Part shown: in pieces, positions 1-6,130 of the stretch
Layout: every line of letters begins with the position of its first letter
Numbering within the stretch: position 1 is the stretch's first letter
NCBI GenBank assembly: GCA_014380605.1
Contig: JACMJO010000219.1
Coordinates: 1-7,841, forward strand
Length of the DNA: 7,841 nt
Direction: 5' to 3'
From: Fimbriimonadaceae bacterium
GTDB taxonomy: Bacteria > Armatimonadota > Fimbriimonadia > Fimbriimonadales > Fimbriimonadaceae
The notes under the pieces: model-generated
The model's database searches: none
Told to the model about the DNA's origin: nothing
What the model saw: the letters and a program-made list of their open reading frames with translations, nothing else
Position numbers and translations under genes: made by a program

Positions 1-1743
1 CTGACGGACAAATGCTCTGCCGATCTTTTCATGTGGATTGGCGATGGCGGCGCGCGAGACTACACAACTTATGCAGGTCGCCGAGTGATGCTCGTACGCG
101 CCGGTAGTGACCTTGAACAGTATGTTGGGTCGGTCGGTTTTTGGAAGCCCAGTGGCAAGGACTACGGCGGTTGGAACCTCACCCGGTCCGGTGTTTGGAC
201 GTGCGATTTCTCTACTCGCGCGGAGGGCACCTACAGGCTTGTGGTCGAAGGCGTAGGCTGTAGCCAAGATTTCAGCGTCTCCCGCAACGCCTACTTCGAG
301 CCGTACAAAACCTCCGTCCGGGGCTTCTTTTACATGCGGATCGGAGAGGATAAGAACTTCAACCCGGTACCCCGCCAACCTCGATACATCCCGAATGTCG
401 ACCCGCCCGGATTCAAGGTGTTCCTCACCACAATGTCCCCGGTCCACCCGGATTGGAAAACGCTCGGAGGTGACCCCTGGGACAACAAGGACTGGTCCAA
501 GTACAAGGAGCCCGGCGAGCCGACAAACCCCAACGCTTGGGGCGGACACTCTGACGCGGCGGACTGGGATCGACATGCAGGTCATATCTCCATGATCTGG
601 GATTTGCTCCTACCGTACGTACTGAGCAACGGGAGGCTAAGCGAGGACAATCTCGGTATCCGCGAAAGCGGAAACGGCATCCCGGATCTGATCGACGAAG
701 CCCAGAACGAAGTTGACTTCTGGCTTCGACTCCGAGACACAAAGGGCGGCTACAGCTTCGGACTGAACAATGCCACCCCCGATGACAAATCGATGTTCCA
801 AGCCGCAGCCCATCCCTATATGGCCTGGGCGAATGCCGCCAACTCCGCTATGCTTGCTGACTGCTTCCGAATCGCCAAGAAGCCGGATCTCGCGGCCAAG
901 TACCGCGACAAAGCCATCGAAGCCTGGAAAGTCGCCAACGAGCAAGAACTGGACTTCAAACACGGAATCGGGAACGGAGCTATTCGAAGCCGCGACCTGA
1001 AGATGATGGCGGCGGCGTTCCTCTACAACGTGACTGGGGACCGGAAGTACGAAGACGTGATGGCGGGGGAGAGCGTCATCAAGAATGCGACGTCCCTGAC
1101 GGAGGAGGTCGACAAGTACAACCAGTTGTGGGGCACGGCGGCCTATCTGATGTGCGACAAGTTCAAATTGCGCCCGATTCACCACGCACAGCTGCTGGCC
1201 AATATGAAAACATCGTTAAGCGCCGAGGCCATCGCCAAGCATGTCCTCCCCTCAACCACCCGGCCCTCGCGGAGAAGCGGCGATGAATCCTACGGCTGGT
1301 TCCAGAGTACTCAGGAGGTCCAGCGTCTTTGCGTTGCCCATGCAATCTCGACGCCCGCTGACCAAGTGAAAATGATTCAAGCCCTGGTCTTGGAAGCGGA
1401 CTGGGGCTTGGGCCGAAACCCGCTCAATGCCACGCAGATGACCGGCATCGGAGCGCGGTCTCCGCAAGACATCTACACGTCAGGCCGCTATGATGGTTCT
1501 CCAGGAGTCCACCCCGGCCACACACCCTACATGAACGCCGATGCCTGGATGAAGGACTTCTTTATGGGCGACCCGCAATGGATGGCAAGCAAGGGCTATC
1601 CCGCTTGGAAGGATTGGCCCCACGGGGAGGCTCTATGGAGGGCCCGATATTGCTTTGCCAACAACGAGTTCACCCCGCAACAGTCTATGCGGGGCAAGAT
1701 GTGCCTGTTGGCGTATCTGTATTCGATCAGACGCAATCCGTAG
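1..1743 (+). CDS. Glycoside hydrolase family 9 (endoglucanase-type), 5' end outside the window
   Basis: GH9 enzymes cleave beta-1,4-glucan type backbones with inversion, usually outside the cytoplasm. The frame is open from base 1, so the ATG at 31 is probably internal and a signal peptide would lie upstream. Bases 1 to about 330 encode an Ig-like CelD_N-type domain ending in the typical YRLVVEGVGCS and FFYMRIGE strands. The catalytic (alpha/alpha)6 domain follows from about 540. It shows HSDAADWDRH, where the Asp codons at 553 and 562 match the GH9 DAGD motif containing the catalytic base, then ESGNGIPDLIDEA near 664-702, LGRNPLNATQ near 1410, GVHPGHTPY near 1504, and NNEFTPQQ with the likely catalytic acid Glu at 1666. 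All expected catalytic positions are present, so it should be active. DAAD replaces the commoner DAGD. The stop codon lies inside the inverted repeat that follows. Substrate (cellulose, mixed-linkage glucan or xyloglucan) cannot be told from sequence alone. Confidence 0.93.
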   Translation: MTDKCSADLFMWIGDGGARDYTTYAGRRVMLVRAGSDLEQYVGSVGFWKPSGKDYGGWNLTRSGVWTCDFSTRAEGTYRLVVEGVGCSQDFSVSRNAYFEPYKTSVRGFFYMRIGEDKNFNPVPRQPRYIPNVDPPGFKVFLTTMSPVHPDWKTLGGDPWDNKDWSKYKEPGEPTNPNAWGGHSDAADWDRHAGHISMIWDLLLPYVLSNGRLSEDNLGIRESGNGIPDLIDEAQNEVDFWLRLRDTKGGYSFGLNNATPDDKSMFQAAAHPYMAWANAANSAMLADCFRIAKKPDLAAKYRDKAIEAWKVANEQELDFKHGIGNGAIRSRDLKMMAAAFLYNVTGDRKYEDVMAGESVIKNATSLTEEVDKYNQLWGTAAYLMCDKFKLRPIHHAQLLANMKTSLSAEAIAKHVLPSTTRPSRRSGDESYGWFQSTQEVQRLCVAHAISTPADQVKMIQALVLEADWGLGRNPLNATQMTGIGARSPQDIYTSGRYDGSPGVHPGHTPYMNADAWMKDFFMGDPQWMASKGYPAWKDWPHGEALWRARYCFANNEFTPQQSMRGKMCLLAYLYSIRRNP

Positions 1744-1806
1744 CCGTAGGTCTTCAGCCTGCGTAAGTGGTGATCGCGCAGGCTAAAGTCCTGCGGCTAC
1801 GGGTTG
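1734..1806. repeat. Nested inverted repeat (REP/MITE-like) between convergent genes
   Basis: Arms 1734-1763 and 1777-1806 pair over 30 positions: 26 Watson-Crick, two G-U and two mismatches, with a 13-nt loop. Each arm also folds alone: CGCAGG at 1777-1782 pairs with CCTGCG at 1790-1795, and CGTAGG at 1745-1750 pairs with CCTGCG at 1758-1763 with one wobble. The GH9 stop TAG (1741-1743) is inside the left arm, and the GH127 stop lies 8 bp beyond the right arm. No T-run follows on either side, so a canonical intrinsic terminator is not supported, though the stem could still end or stabilise transcripts from both genes. From memory, GTAGCCGCAGG...CCTGCG palindromes are abundant in intergenic DNA of several environmental phyla. 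Membership in such a family is inference. Confidence 0.8.
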
Positions 1807-1813
1807 ATTCGCG

Positions 1814-4246
1814 CTACTGAACTTCCCACTCCAAGATGCCGCTGGAGAACTCCTTCTTCAGCTTGGCAACCAACCGAATCTCCGTTCCGCCGACCGGCTT
1901 GAACTTGACCTCCGACCAACCATCCTTCTTCGTTGTGTAAGAGTCGATCGCCTCAACATCCTGCCACGTCCCGCCTACCTTCACCTGGATCTTCCAGGAT
2001 TCTGGGACACGACATTGACCTCGACCCGTGTCATCGAAGAAGTAGACGCGGCAGGATTGGAACGTTCGGTTCGCTTCAAATGTGTACTGAACCCACTCCT
2101 CGGTTCCCTTGTGATCCCACCACGTAAAGCGGGGAACGTCCTGATCGTCGGAGGAATTTGGAATGAGCCCATCGCTAAGTGCCGCCTCGCTATCAAAAAA
2201 GTTTCGGTGCGACCAGGAAGTTGGAAGGGCCCTCCGGGCCGTCCGGGGCTTAACCCACTTCGTTGCCTTGGGATCACTCGAGACGGTCGGGAACACCGTG
2301 ACCCTCAAACGAGCAGCGCCCATTGGGACCAGCTCAACCCTTTGCAGAGGTTGCTTCGTGAAGACCGGAGAGGCTTGCAGGGGCGCGGCGAGACCGTACA
2401 TGTCGGTGGTCCACTCGGGGATGACGCGACCTTGGGTTTCCAAAGTGATGGGAACGTTCTCCAGCGTCCAAGGCTGGGCGCCCTTCTTGAACGGCTTCCT
2501 CTTGACCGTGAATTGATTGCTTTCGGGTAGGCCGATATTCCAAGCCGACTTGGGATAAATCTCGAAGGCGTCCCAACCGTTCGGGCGGGCGAGTTTTTTG
2601 GTCTCCTCGTCGATCTTCAGGGAGTAGACGAGTGGACCGTGGTAGATGCTTTGCGCGCCCTTCTGGCGGTCGCTCCAACCGAGAGTACGTACGTTCATGG
2701 GCAGAGTCATCTCAACCACATCGCCCTTTTTCCACTCTCGGTCTAGGAGCGCCATAATGGTCGCCTTGCCCTTGAGCGCAGGCTTTTTGTTAATCGTGAT
2801 CGTCGCTCGGTCGGCCCATGATGGAATTCTTAGGATCAAGGGGAACTTGGCGGGCTCCTCAGGATCGATCCTGAATCGGACCGTCTCTTCAAACGGGTAG
2901 TTGGTGTCCACTACAACCTTAACCTTGGTGCCTCCCGCGACCACCGCATCCACACTCGCCGGGGCAGGTACGACGCACACCAGTCCGTCGCCTTTTGTGG
3001 CCAGCCAGAGGTTCTCCACGAATCCGGGCCATGCCATGCCGACATTGTGTTGGCAGCAGCGATGGTCATTGGGATCCATCAGGAACATAGGGCCGCCGTT
3101 TTCTATCCCGGGGCTTTTGCTTGGTGCGTCGCTGACCGCCATGTTCGCGCAGGTGAGGTATCGCAGCGCCTTAAGGTCCGCGGTCATGGTCGCAGGAAGC
3201 CAGTTGTAAGCGATGTCTTCCAGCCGATCCGCCCACTTTGTGTCGGCGGTGTACTCGAAAAGCATCGAGTGGGAGCGCATCATCTCAGCAACGGAGCAAG
3301 CCTCGGTACCTTGCCTAGGGTCGCCCTTGCCCGGTCTGGCATTCTCGTCGGCCGCGTACATCCCGCCGGGCCACCGTCCATACTGGTCGAAGTACAGTTG
3401 GTAGGTTCGCTCAGTGGCATCGAGCTCCTTCTTCTGTTTGTGAAAGAGGAAGTAGGTTGCGGGCTCGCGAAAACCCTGAGCGAAGTTCACGCCATGCCGG
3501 TTAGCGATGCCCCCTTCCCAGTTGTTGCTCGCCTTGTGCAGCCGGTCTGCCAGGCCCAGAATCTTCTTTTCCCCAGTCCGGTTGAAGAGCCAAACAAGGA
3601 TCGCGAGTTGGTCGCCGACGCGTTGATAATGCCAATAGTGGCGCGGATCAATCAGTTTTTCCTTGGGCAGCGCGATCAGGTAGTCGACGTAGCGGGTCAG
3701 CAGCTTGATGACGCGGTCGTCGCCGGTCGCCTCATAGTAGGTCCGCAGAACATCCTGCGCAAGCATGTTCGGCCAGAGGTCGGGAGTGCCAAGCGGTCCG
3801 GTGCGGTTCGACTCGGGGCCAAACCAACCATCCGGTTTCTGGCTCTTGAGGATGCCCTCAATCCAAGCCTTGCACTCGGCGATCATTTTAACGTCGCCCG
3901 TTACATAGGCAAGCGAAACCTGTCCGCGCAGCCAGTAAGGCAATTCCTCCCAACCGGCGCGAACCGCAGTTCCGTTGCCCATCCAGGCGTTGTTCTCGAT
4001 GTCCAGGAACTTGCTGACCTTTGCAAGTTGGCCCGAAAACCCGGATCGCTGCAGGTCCAACTGAACCTTCAGCCAACCCTCACCACGGATCGCCCCTGGA
4101 GGCAGCTTCTGGAATGGCGTGGGATACAGGGGGATGCGCTGGTTGACATAGTGCGAATTCGGACGGGTGATGGTGATGTCGTCGATGAATTCGATTCGGT
4201 CAGCTGAGGAATTCATTGCAAGTGTGGCGATGAGCGCGAAGGTCAC
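1814..4246 (-). CDS. GH127 / DUF1680 beta-L-arabinofuranosidase-like enzyme with C-terminal discoidin-like domain
   Basis: Characterised GH127 enzymes such as HypBA1 release beta-L-arabinofuranose using a Zn-bound cysteine nucleophile. Here residues E315, C317, C397 and C398 (TEAC and RCCQHN motifs) match the four Zn ligands, the first of the CC pair being the nucleophile. E301 is a candidate acid/base by position only. The helical toroid spans roughly residues 35-400, beta-sandwich regions follow to about 620, and residues about 676-810 look like a discoidin (F5/8 type C) module with FTWWDHKGT and RVPESW motifs. At 810 aa it is longer than HypBA1-type enzymes because of this tail. GTG at 4246 is the only start near the 5' end apart from ATG 4216; it gives a short hydrophobic MTFALIATLAM leader, and an in-frame TGA lies just upstream (4252-4250). 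No Shine-Dalgarno is visible. It is the last of three same-strand genes. Specificity could be another arabinofuranoside (for example GH146-like). Confidence 0.93.
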   Translation of the reverse strand: MTFALIATLAMNSSADRIEFIDDITITRPNSHYVNQRIPLYPTPFQKLPPGAIRGEGWLKVQLDLQRSGFSGQLAKVSKFLDIENNAWMGNGTAVRAGWEELPYWLRGQVSLAYVTGDVKMIAECKAWIEGILKSQKPDGWFGPESNRTGPLGTPDLWPNMLAQDVLRTYYEATGDDRVIKLLTRYVDYLIALPKEKLIDPRHYWHYQRVGDQLAILVWLFNRTGEKKILGLADRLHKASNNWEGGIANRHGVNFAQGFREPATYFLFHKQKKELDATERTYQLYFDQYGRWPGGMYAADENARPGKGDPRQGTEACSVAEMMRSHSMLFEYTADTKWADRLEDIAYNWLPATMTADLKALRYLTCANMAVSDAPSKSPGIENGGPMFLMDPNDHRCCQHNVGMAWPGFVENLWLATKGDGLVCVVPAPASVDAVVAGGTKVKVVVDTNYPFEETVRFRIDPEEPAKFPLILRIPSWADRATITINKKPALKGKATIMALLDREWKKGDVVEMTLPMNVRTLGWSDRQKGAQSIYHGPLVYSLKIDEETKKLARPNGWDAFEIYPKSAWNIGLPESNQFTVKRKPFKKGAQPWTLENVPITLETQGRVIPEWTTDMYGLAAPLQASPVFTKQPLQRVELVPMGAARLRVTVFPTVSSDPKATKWVKPRTARRALPTSWSHRNFFDSEAALSDGLIPNSSDDQDVPRFTWWDHKGTEEWVQYTFEANRTFQSCRVYFFDDTGRGQCRVPESWKIQVKVGGTWQDVEAIDSYTTKKDGWSEVKFKPVGGTEIRLVAKLKKEFSSGILEWEVQ

Positions 4247-4258
4247 TCGTCAATTATC
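4247..4258 (-). promoter_or_regulatory. Candidate -10 element for GH127 with leaderless spacing
   Basis: On the minus strand GATAAT (4258-4253) is followed by six bases and then the GTG start. With the usual 6-7 bp from -10 to the transcription start, RNA would begin at or next to the start codon. No convincing TTGACA-like -35 lies 16-18 bp upstream. This would let GH127 be transcribed separately from the two genes before it. Prediction only. Confidence 0.35.
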
Positions 4259-4260
4259 CC

Positions 4261-4270
4261 CGCCTAGGCG
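4261..4270. promoter_or_regulatory. Perfect 10-bp palindrome CGCCTAGGCG before GH127
   Basis: CGCCTAGGCG equals its own reverse complement. Its core GCCTAGGC (4262-4269) begins 16 bases upstream of the GH127 GTG and overlaps the stop TAG of the YjbR-like gene. The same 8-mer occurs at a matching place before the next gene up (4625-4632). It could be a small dimeric operator, or a coincidence of TAG stop context. Confidence 0.3.
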
Positions 4271-4608
4271 CGTCGCTTGGATGGCGATTGCGTGGTTTTG
4301 TAAGCCTCTTTGACTAACTCTGCCAAATCCTCCCAATCCACTTCCCTATCCAGAAAGACGCCAACCCAACCCCGTCCGCCAACGTAAGGCGGCCGGAAGA
4401 ATCGATCAGGCTCGTGCTGCACCAACGCCTCTTGCGCTCCCGGCGCCGCTGCCATCCAAACCGCCAGCCGCTCGCCGTGGTGCTCGCCAACGTACATCAC
4501 AAAGGATTTACCTTTCAGATGAAAGAAAGTCGGCGCGCCATGGCTTAAGCGCTCCTCGACTGATGGCAACTCCATGCATATTGGACGAATTTGATCTATG
4601 GGTTCCAC
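4264..4608 (-). CDS. YjbR/MmcQ-like (DUF419) protein
   Basis: A 114-aa cytoplasmic protein of the YjbR/MmcQ family, a small alpha/beta fold with a double-wing-like DNA-binding topology and no settled biochemical role. Family hallmarks are visible: LPSVEERLSHGAPTFF near residues 14-29, GKSFVMYV near 33-40, RFFRPPYVGGRGWVGVFL near 69-86, then an acidic helix DWEDLAELVKEAY and a basic tail ending KRRA. The GTG at 4608 is chosen because residues 1-13 complete the usual first helix. ATG 4575 would cut into it. No Shine-Dalgarno precedes the GTG. It lies 23 bp after a membrane-protein gene and 17 bp before GH127, so co-transcription is likely, but no functional link to the sugar enzyme is evident. 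Confidence 0.85.
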   Translation of the reverse strand: MEPIDQIRPICMELPSVEERLSHGAPTFFHLKGKSFVMYVGEHHGERLAVWMAAAPGAQEALVQHEPDRFFRPPYVGGRGWVGVFLDREVDWEDLAELVKEAYKTTQSPSKRRA

Positions 4609-4624
4609 AGCAAGAACCAGTATT

Positions 4625-4632
4625 GCCTAGGC
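4625..4632. promoter_or_regulatory. Palindrome GCCTAGGC before the YjbR-like gene
   Basis: A perfect 8-bp palindrome begins 17 bases upstream of the GTG at 4608 and touches the stop TAG (4634-4632) of the preceding minus-strand gene. Directly downstream on the minus strand is AATACT, a weak -10 match ending 10 bases before the GTG. Placement mirrors the site at 4262-4269 before GH127. Confidence 0.28.
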
Positions 4633-5039
4633 TAGGGTGTTGTGATGGCGACTTTCGGTCTCTTAGAGATTTTCGCCAGGAACATCCCAAAGGGAATCAG
4701 CCAAATCACGTCGTTTGCCAAATTGATCCAGCCAAACCTCCAAGGCAATTCGCCCTTGGACGCGGACATGAGGAACCCAATCGGTCCAAATAGCTTCCCC
4801 AGGAATCCGATCCACGCAAACACCCCATATCGGACCGGATCGCGAGCAATCAACCAATAACCGATGGCATAGACGCCTACCATCATCCCAATGCACTGCC
4901 ACAAGGACGGATAGTTAGGACGGGCCATTCCCATCAGGTCGAAGACTAGATTTGGGATGGCGACCATAACTATGCCCCAGATCGCGTTGTAGGCCGCCGC
5001 CGCATAGAACACCCACCGATAGAACCGAAACTCGTCCAC
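4632..5039 (-). CDS. Small four-helix membrane protein, function unknown
   Basis: A 135-aa integral membrane protein with predicted helices at residues about 9-30, 46-65, 71-92 and 102-122. The N-terminal FYRWVFYAAAAYNAIWG stretch and a PFGMFLAK segment near the end of helix 4 look like a recurring family of uncharacterised small membrane proteins in environmental bacteria, but I cannot name the family. Charged residues sit mainly in the loops (ARDPVRY, SASKGELPWR) and the basic C-terminus (SKRPK). GTG 5039 is the only plausible start: a TAG lies seven codons upstream in frame (5060-5058), and later starts would remove helix 1. No Shine-Dalgarno is visible. It heads the minus-strand cluster and faces the DUF4166 gene across 25 bp. 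Confidence 0.75.
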   Translation of the reverse strand: MDEFRFYRWVFYAAAAYNAIWGIVMVAIPNLVFDLMGMARPNYPSLWQCIGMMVGVYAIGYWLIARDPVRYGVFAWIGFLGKLFGPIGFLMSASKGELPWRFGWINLANDVIWLIPFGMFLAKISKRPKVAITTP

Positions 5040-5064
5040 GAACCGATTATGCCCATACTAACCA
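5040..5064. promoter_or_regulatory. 25-bp divergent start region with two mirrored -10-like hexamers
   Basis: On the minus strand CATAAT (5051-5046) ends six bases before GTG 5039. On the plus strand CATACT (5054-5059) ends five bases before GTG 5065. Both placements would give transcripts that start at or within a base or two of the start codon. No good -35 match is seen for either; those positions would fall inside the opposite coding sequence. The two hexamers are 2 bp apart, so the promoters would compete for polymerase if both are real. Confidence 0.4.
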
Positions 5065-5595
5065 GTGGCTCCCGAGAACCCATACCAAACCTTGATCGGC
5101 GCGGCTTGGGAGGGCTTGCCCGCAGGTTTGCGGCTCTCGCACCAAGTTCCCTTGCGGGCCATTGGGAACCTAAACGTCTTCCGGGCGACTCGCGGTTTGG
5201 CGGGCATCATGTCTCGACTCCTCCTCCTTCCCCCAGCGGGAGAGAACGTTCGGGTTAGCCTAGTGATCGAGCAAACCGATCATGGCATCCAATGGAATCG
5301 GACTTTTGGAAAGGAGAAGGTAGACACGCGACACACCTTCCAAAGGGGATTCTTCTTCGAACACATGGGGCCATTCGCCTTGCAATTCAGGCTCGAAGTC
5401 CTCCAAGACAGCATCCTCATTCAGCAGTTAGGAATTACCGCCTTTGGCCTGCCTCTTCCTCGATGGATCGGCCCCAGAGTCACCGGGAAGGTTACTCCCG
5501 GCCTCGATGAGGCGCGCTGGCATATCGACGTCCAGATTCGCCACGACTGGTTCGGCGATGTTTGCCGCTACCATGGCATCATGAGGGCGGAATGA
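5065..5595 (+). CDS. DUF4166 domain protein (stand-alone)
   Basis: A 176-aa protein matching the DUF4166 pattern along its whole length: PYQTLIGAAWEGLP near residues 6-19, LRLSH near 22-26, the LPPAGENV turn near 55-62, W77/R79/F81 of the W-x-R-x-F motif, FFEHMGPFALQFRLEV near 97-112, GLPLPRWIGP near 128-137 and a final RYHGIMRAE. The molecular function is unknown. No signal peptide or membrane segment is visible, so it is probably cytoplasmic or membrane-associated through a partner. DUF4166 is often found fused behind an NAD(P)-binding saccharopine-dehydrogenase-like domain; here it stands alone. GTG 5065 is the first possible start because an in-frame TAA lies at 5059-5061. Its TGA overlaps the ATG of the next gene (ATGA), implying translational coupling. 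Confidence 0.85.
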   Translation: MAPENPYQTLIGAAWEGLPAGLRLSHQVPLRAIGNLNVFRATRGLAGIMSRLLLLPPAGENVRVSLVIEQTDHGIQWNRTFGKEKVDTRHTFQRGFFFEHMGPFALQFRLEVLQDSILIQQLGITAFGLPLPRWIGPRVTGKVTPGLDEARWHIDVQIRHDWFGDVCRYHGIMRAE

Positions 5596-6098
5596 ACGCG
5601 GCGATCTGGGTGCTGATGGTGCAGGCGAGTCTTGGCGCGTTCGATACCCTGTACTACCACGAATACAAGCTCAAGTTGGCCCACGGAGATCACTCCAAAG
5701 TCGAACTCAGGCTCCATGCAACCCGCGATTTCCTTTATTCCATGATCATCGGTTCCCTTGCATGGGGAACCTGGCACGGGTGGTCTGTGTATATTCTTGC
5801 CGCTTCCCTTTTGGCTGAAATCGGGATCACGCTTTGGGACTTTGTCGAGGAAGATCGAGTGCGCAAACTCCCGCCCGGCGAGCGGATCATGCACTCGATC
5901 ATGGGAATCGTCTATGGAGCCTTCCTCGCCCTTCTGATCCCAGAGATGCTGAAGTGGGCCGAGCTTCCCTTGGGATTTGGGCCCAAATCGCACGGCTTCC
6001 CGAGCTGGGTCTTGACCGTGATCGCAATCGGTGTGGGATTGAGCGGGATTCGGGACTTGGCTGCGACCTTTGGTATCCGCGAAAGGACCAGCCACTGA
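5592..6098 (+). CDS. Multi-pass membrane protein with conserved-looking His/Glu/Asp clusters, coupled to DUF4166
   Basis: A 168-aa membrane protein with predicted helices at residues about 3-21, 44-61, 63-82, 99-117 and 137-156. ATG 5592 is preferred over the in-frame ATG 5562 because it begins a hydrophobic helix, overlaps the DUF4166 stop as ATGA and follows GAGGGCGGA, the only clear Shine-Dalgarno-like sequence in the window. Polar clusters stand at helix edges: YYHEY (21-25), ELRLHATRD (38-46), WDFVEED (82-88) and GERIMH (96-101). Such paired His and acidic residues are what a metal-binding membrane enzyme would show, but this is inference. Similar TLYHHE-type membrane proteins occur near DUF4166, by recollection only. 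Function unknown. Confidence 0.82.
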   Translation: MNAAIWVLMVQASLGAFDTLYYHEYKLKLAHGDHSKVELRLHATRDFLYSMIIGSLAWGTWHGWSVYILAASLLAEIGITLWDFVEEDRVRKLPPGERIMHSIMGIVYGAFLALLIPEMLKWAELPLGFGPKSHGFPSWVLTVIAIGVGLSGIRDLAATFGIRERTSH

Positions 6099-6130
6099 AC
6101 GATTGCCGCTTCCCTGCGTCTTGACGGGCC

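Noticed and set aside
31..33. ATG at 31 as the true start of the GH9 gene
   Set aside because: The frame is open back to base 1, the ATG falls inside what looks like the first strand of the Ig-like domain, and no signal peptide follows it.
1744..1813. A canonical bidirectional intrinsic terminator
   Set aside because: The stem is strong but no T-run follows it on either strand; it is better described as a nested inverted repeat whose terminator role is unproven.
3047..4207. A 386-codon open frame on the plus strand, antisense to GH127
   Set aside because: It lies wholly inside a convincing GH127 gene with intact Zn-ligand motifs, has no recognisable domain and no start context, and long antisense frames are common opposite GC-rich genes.
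5562..5591. Upstream ATG at 5562 as the start of the membrane protein
   Set aside because: It would add ten residues (MPLPWHHEGG) inside the DUF4166 gene with no ribosome site; ATG 5592 has the Shine-Dalgarno-like GAGGGCGGA and the stop overlap.
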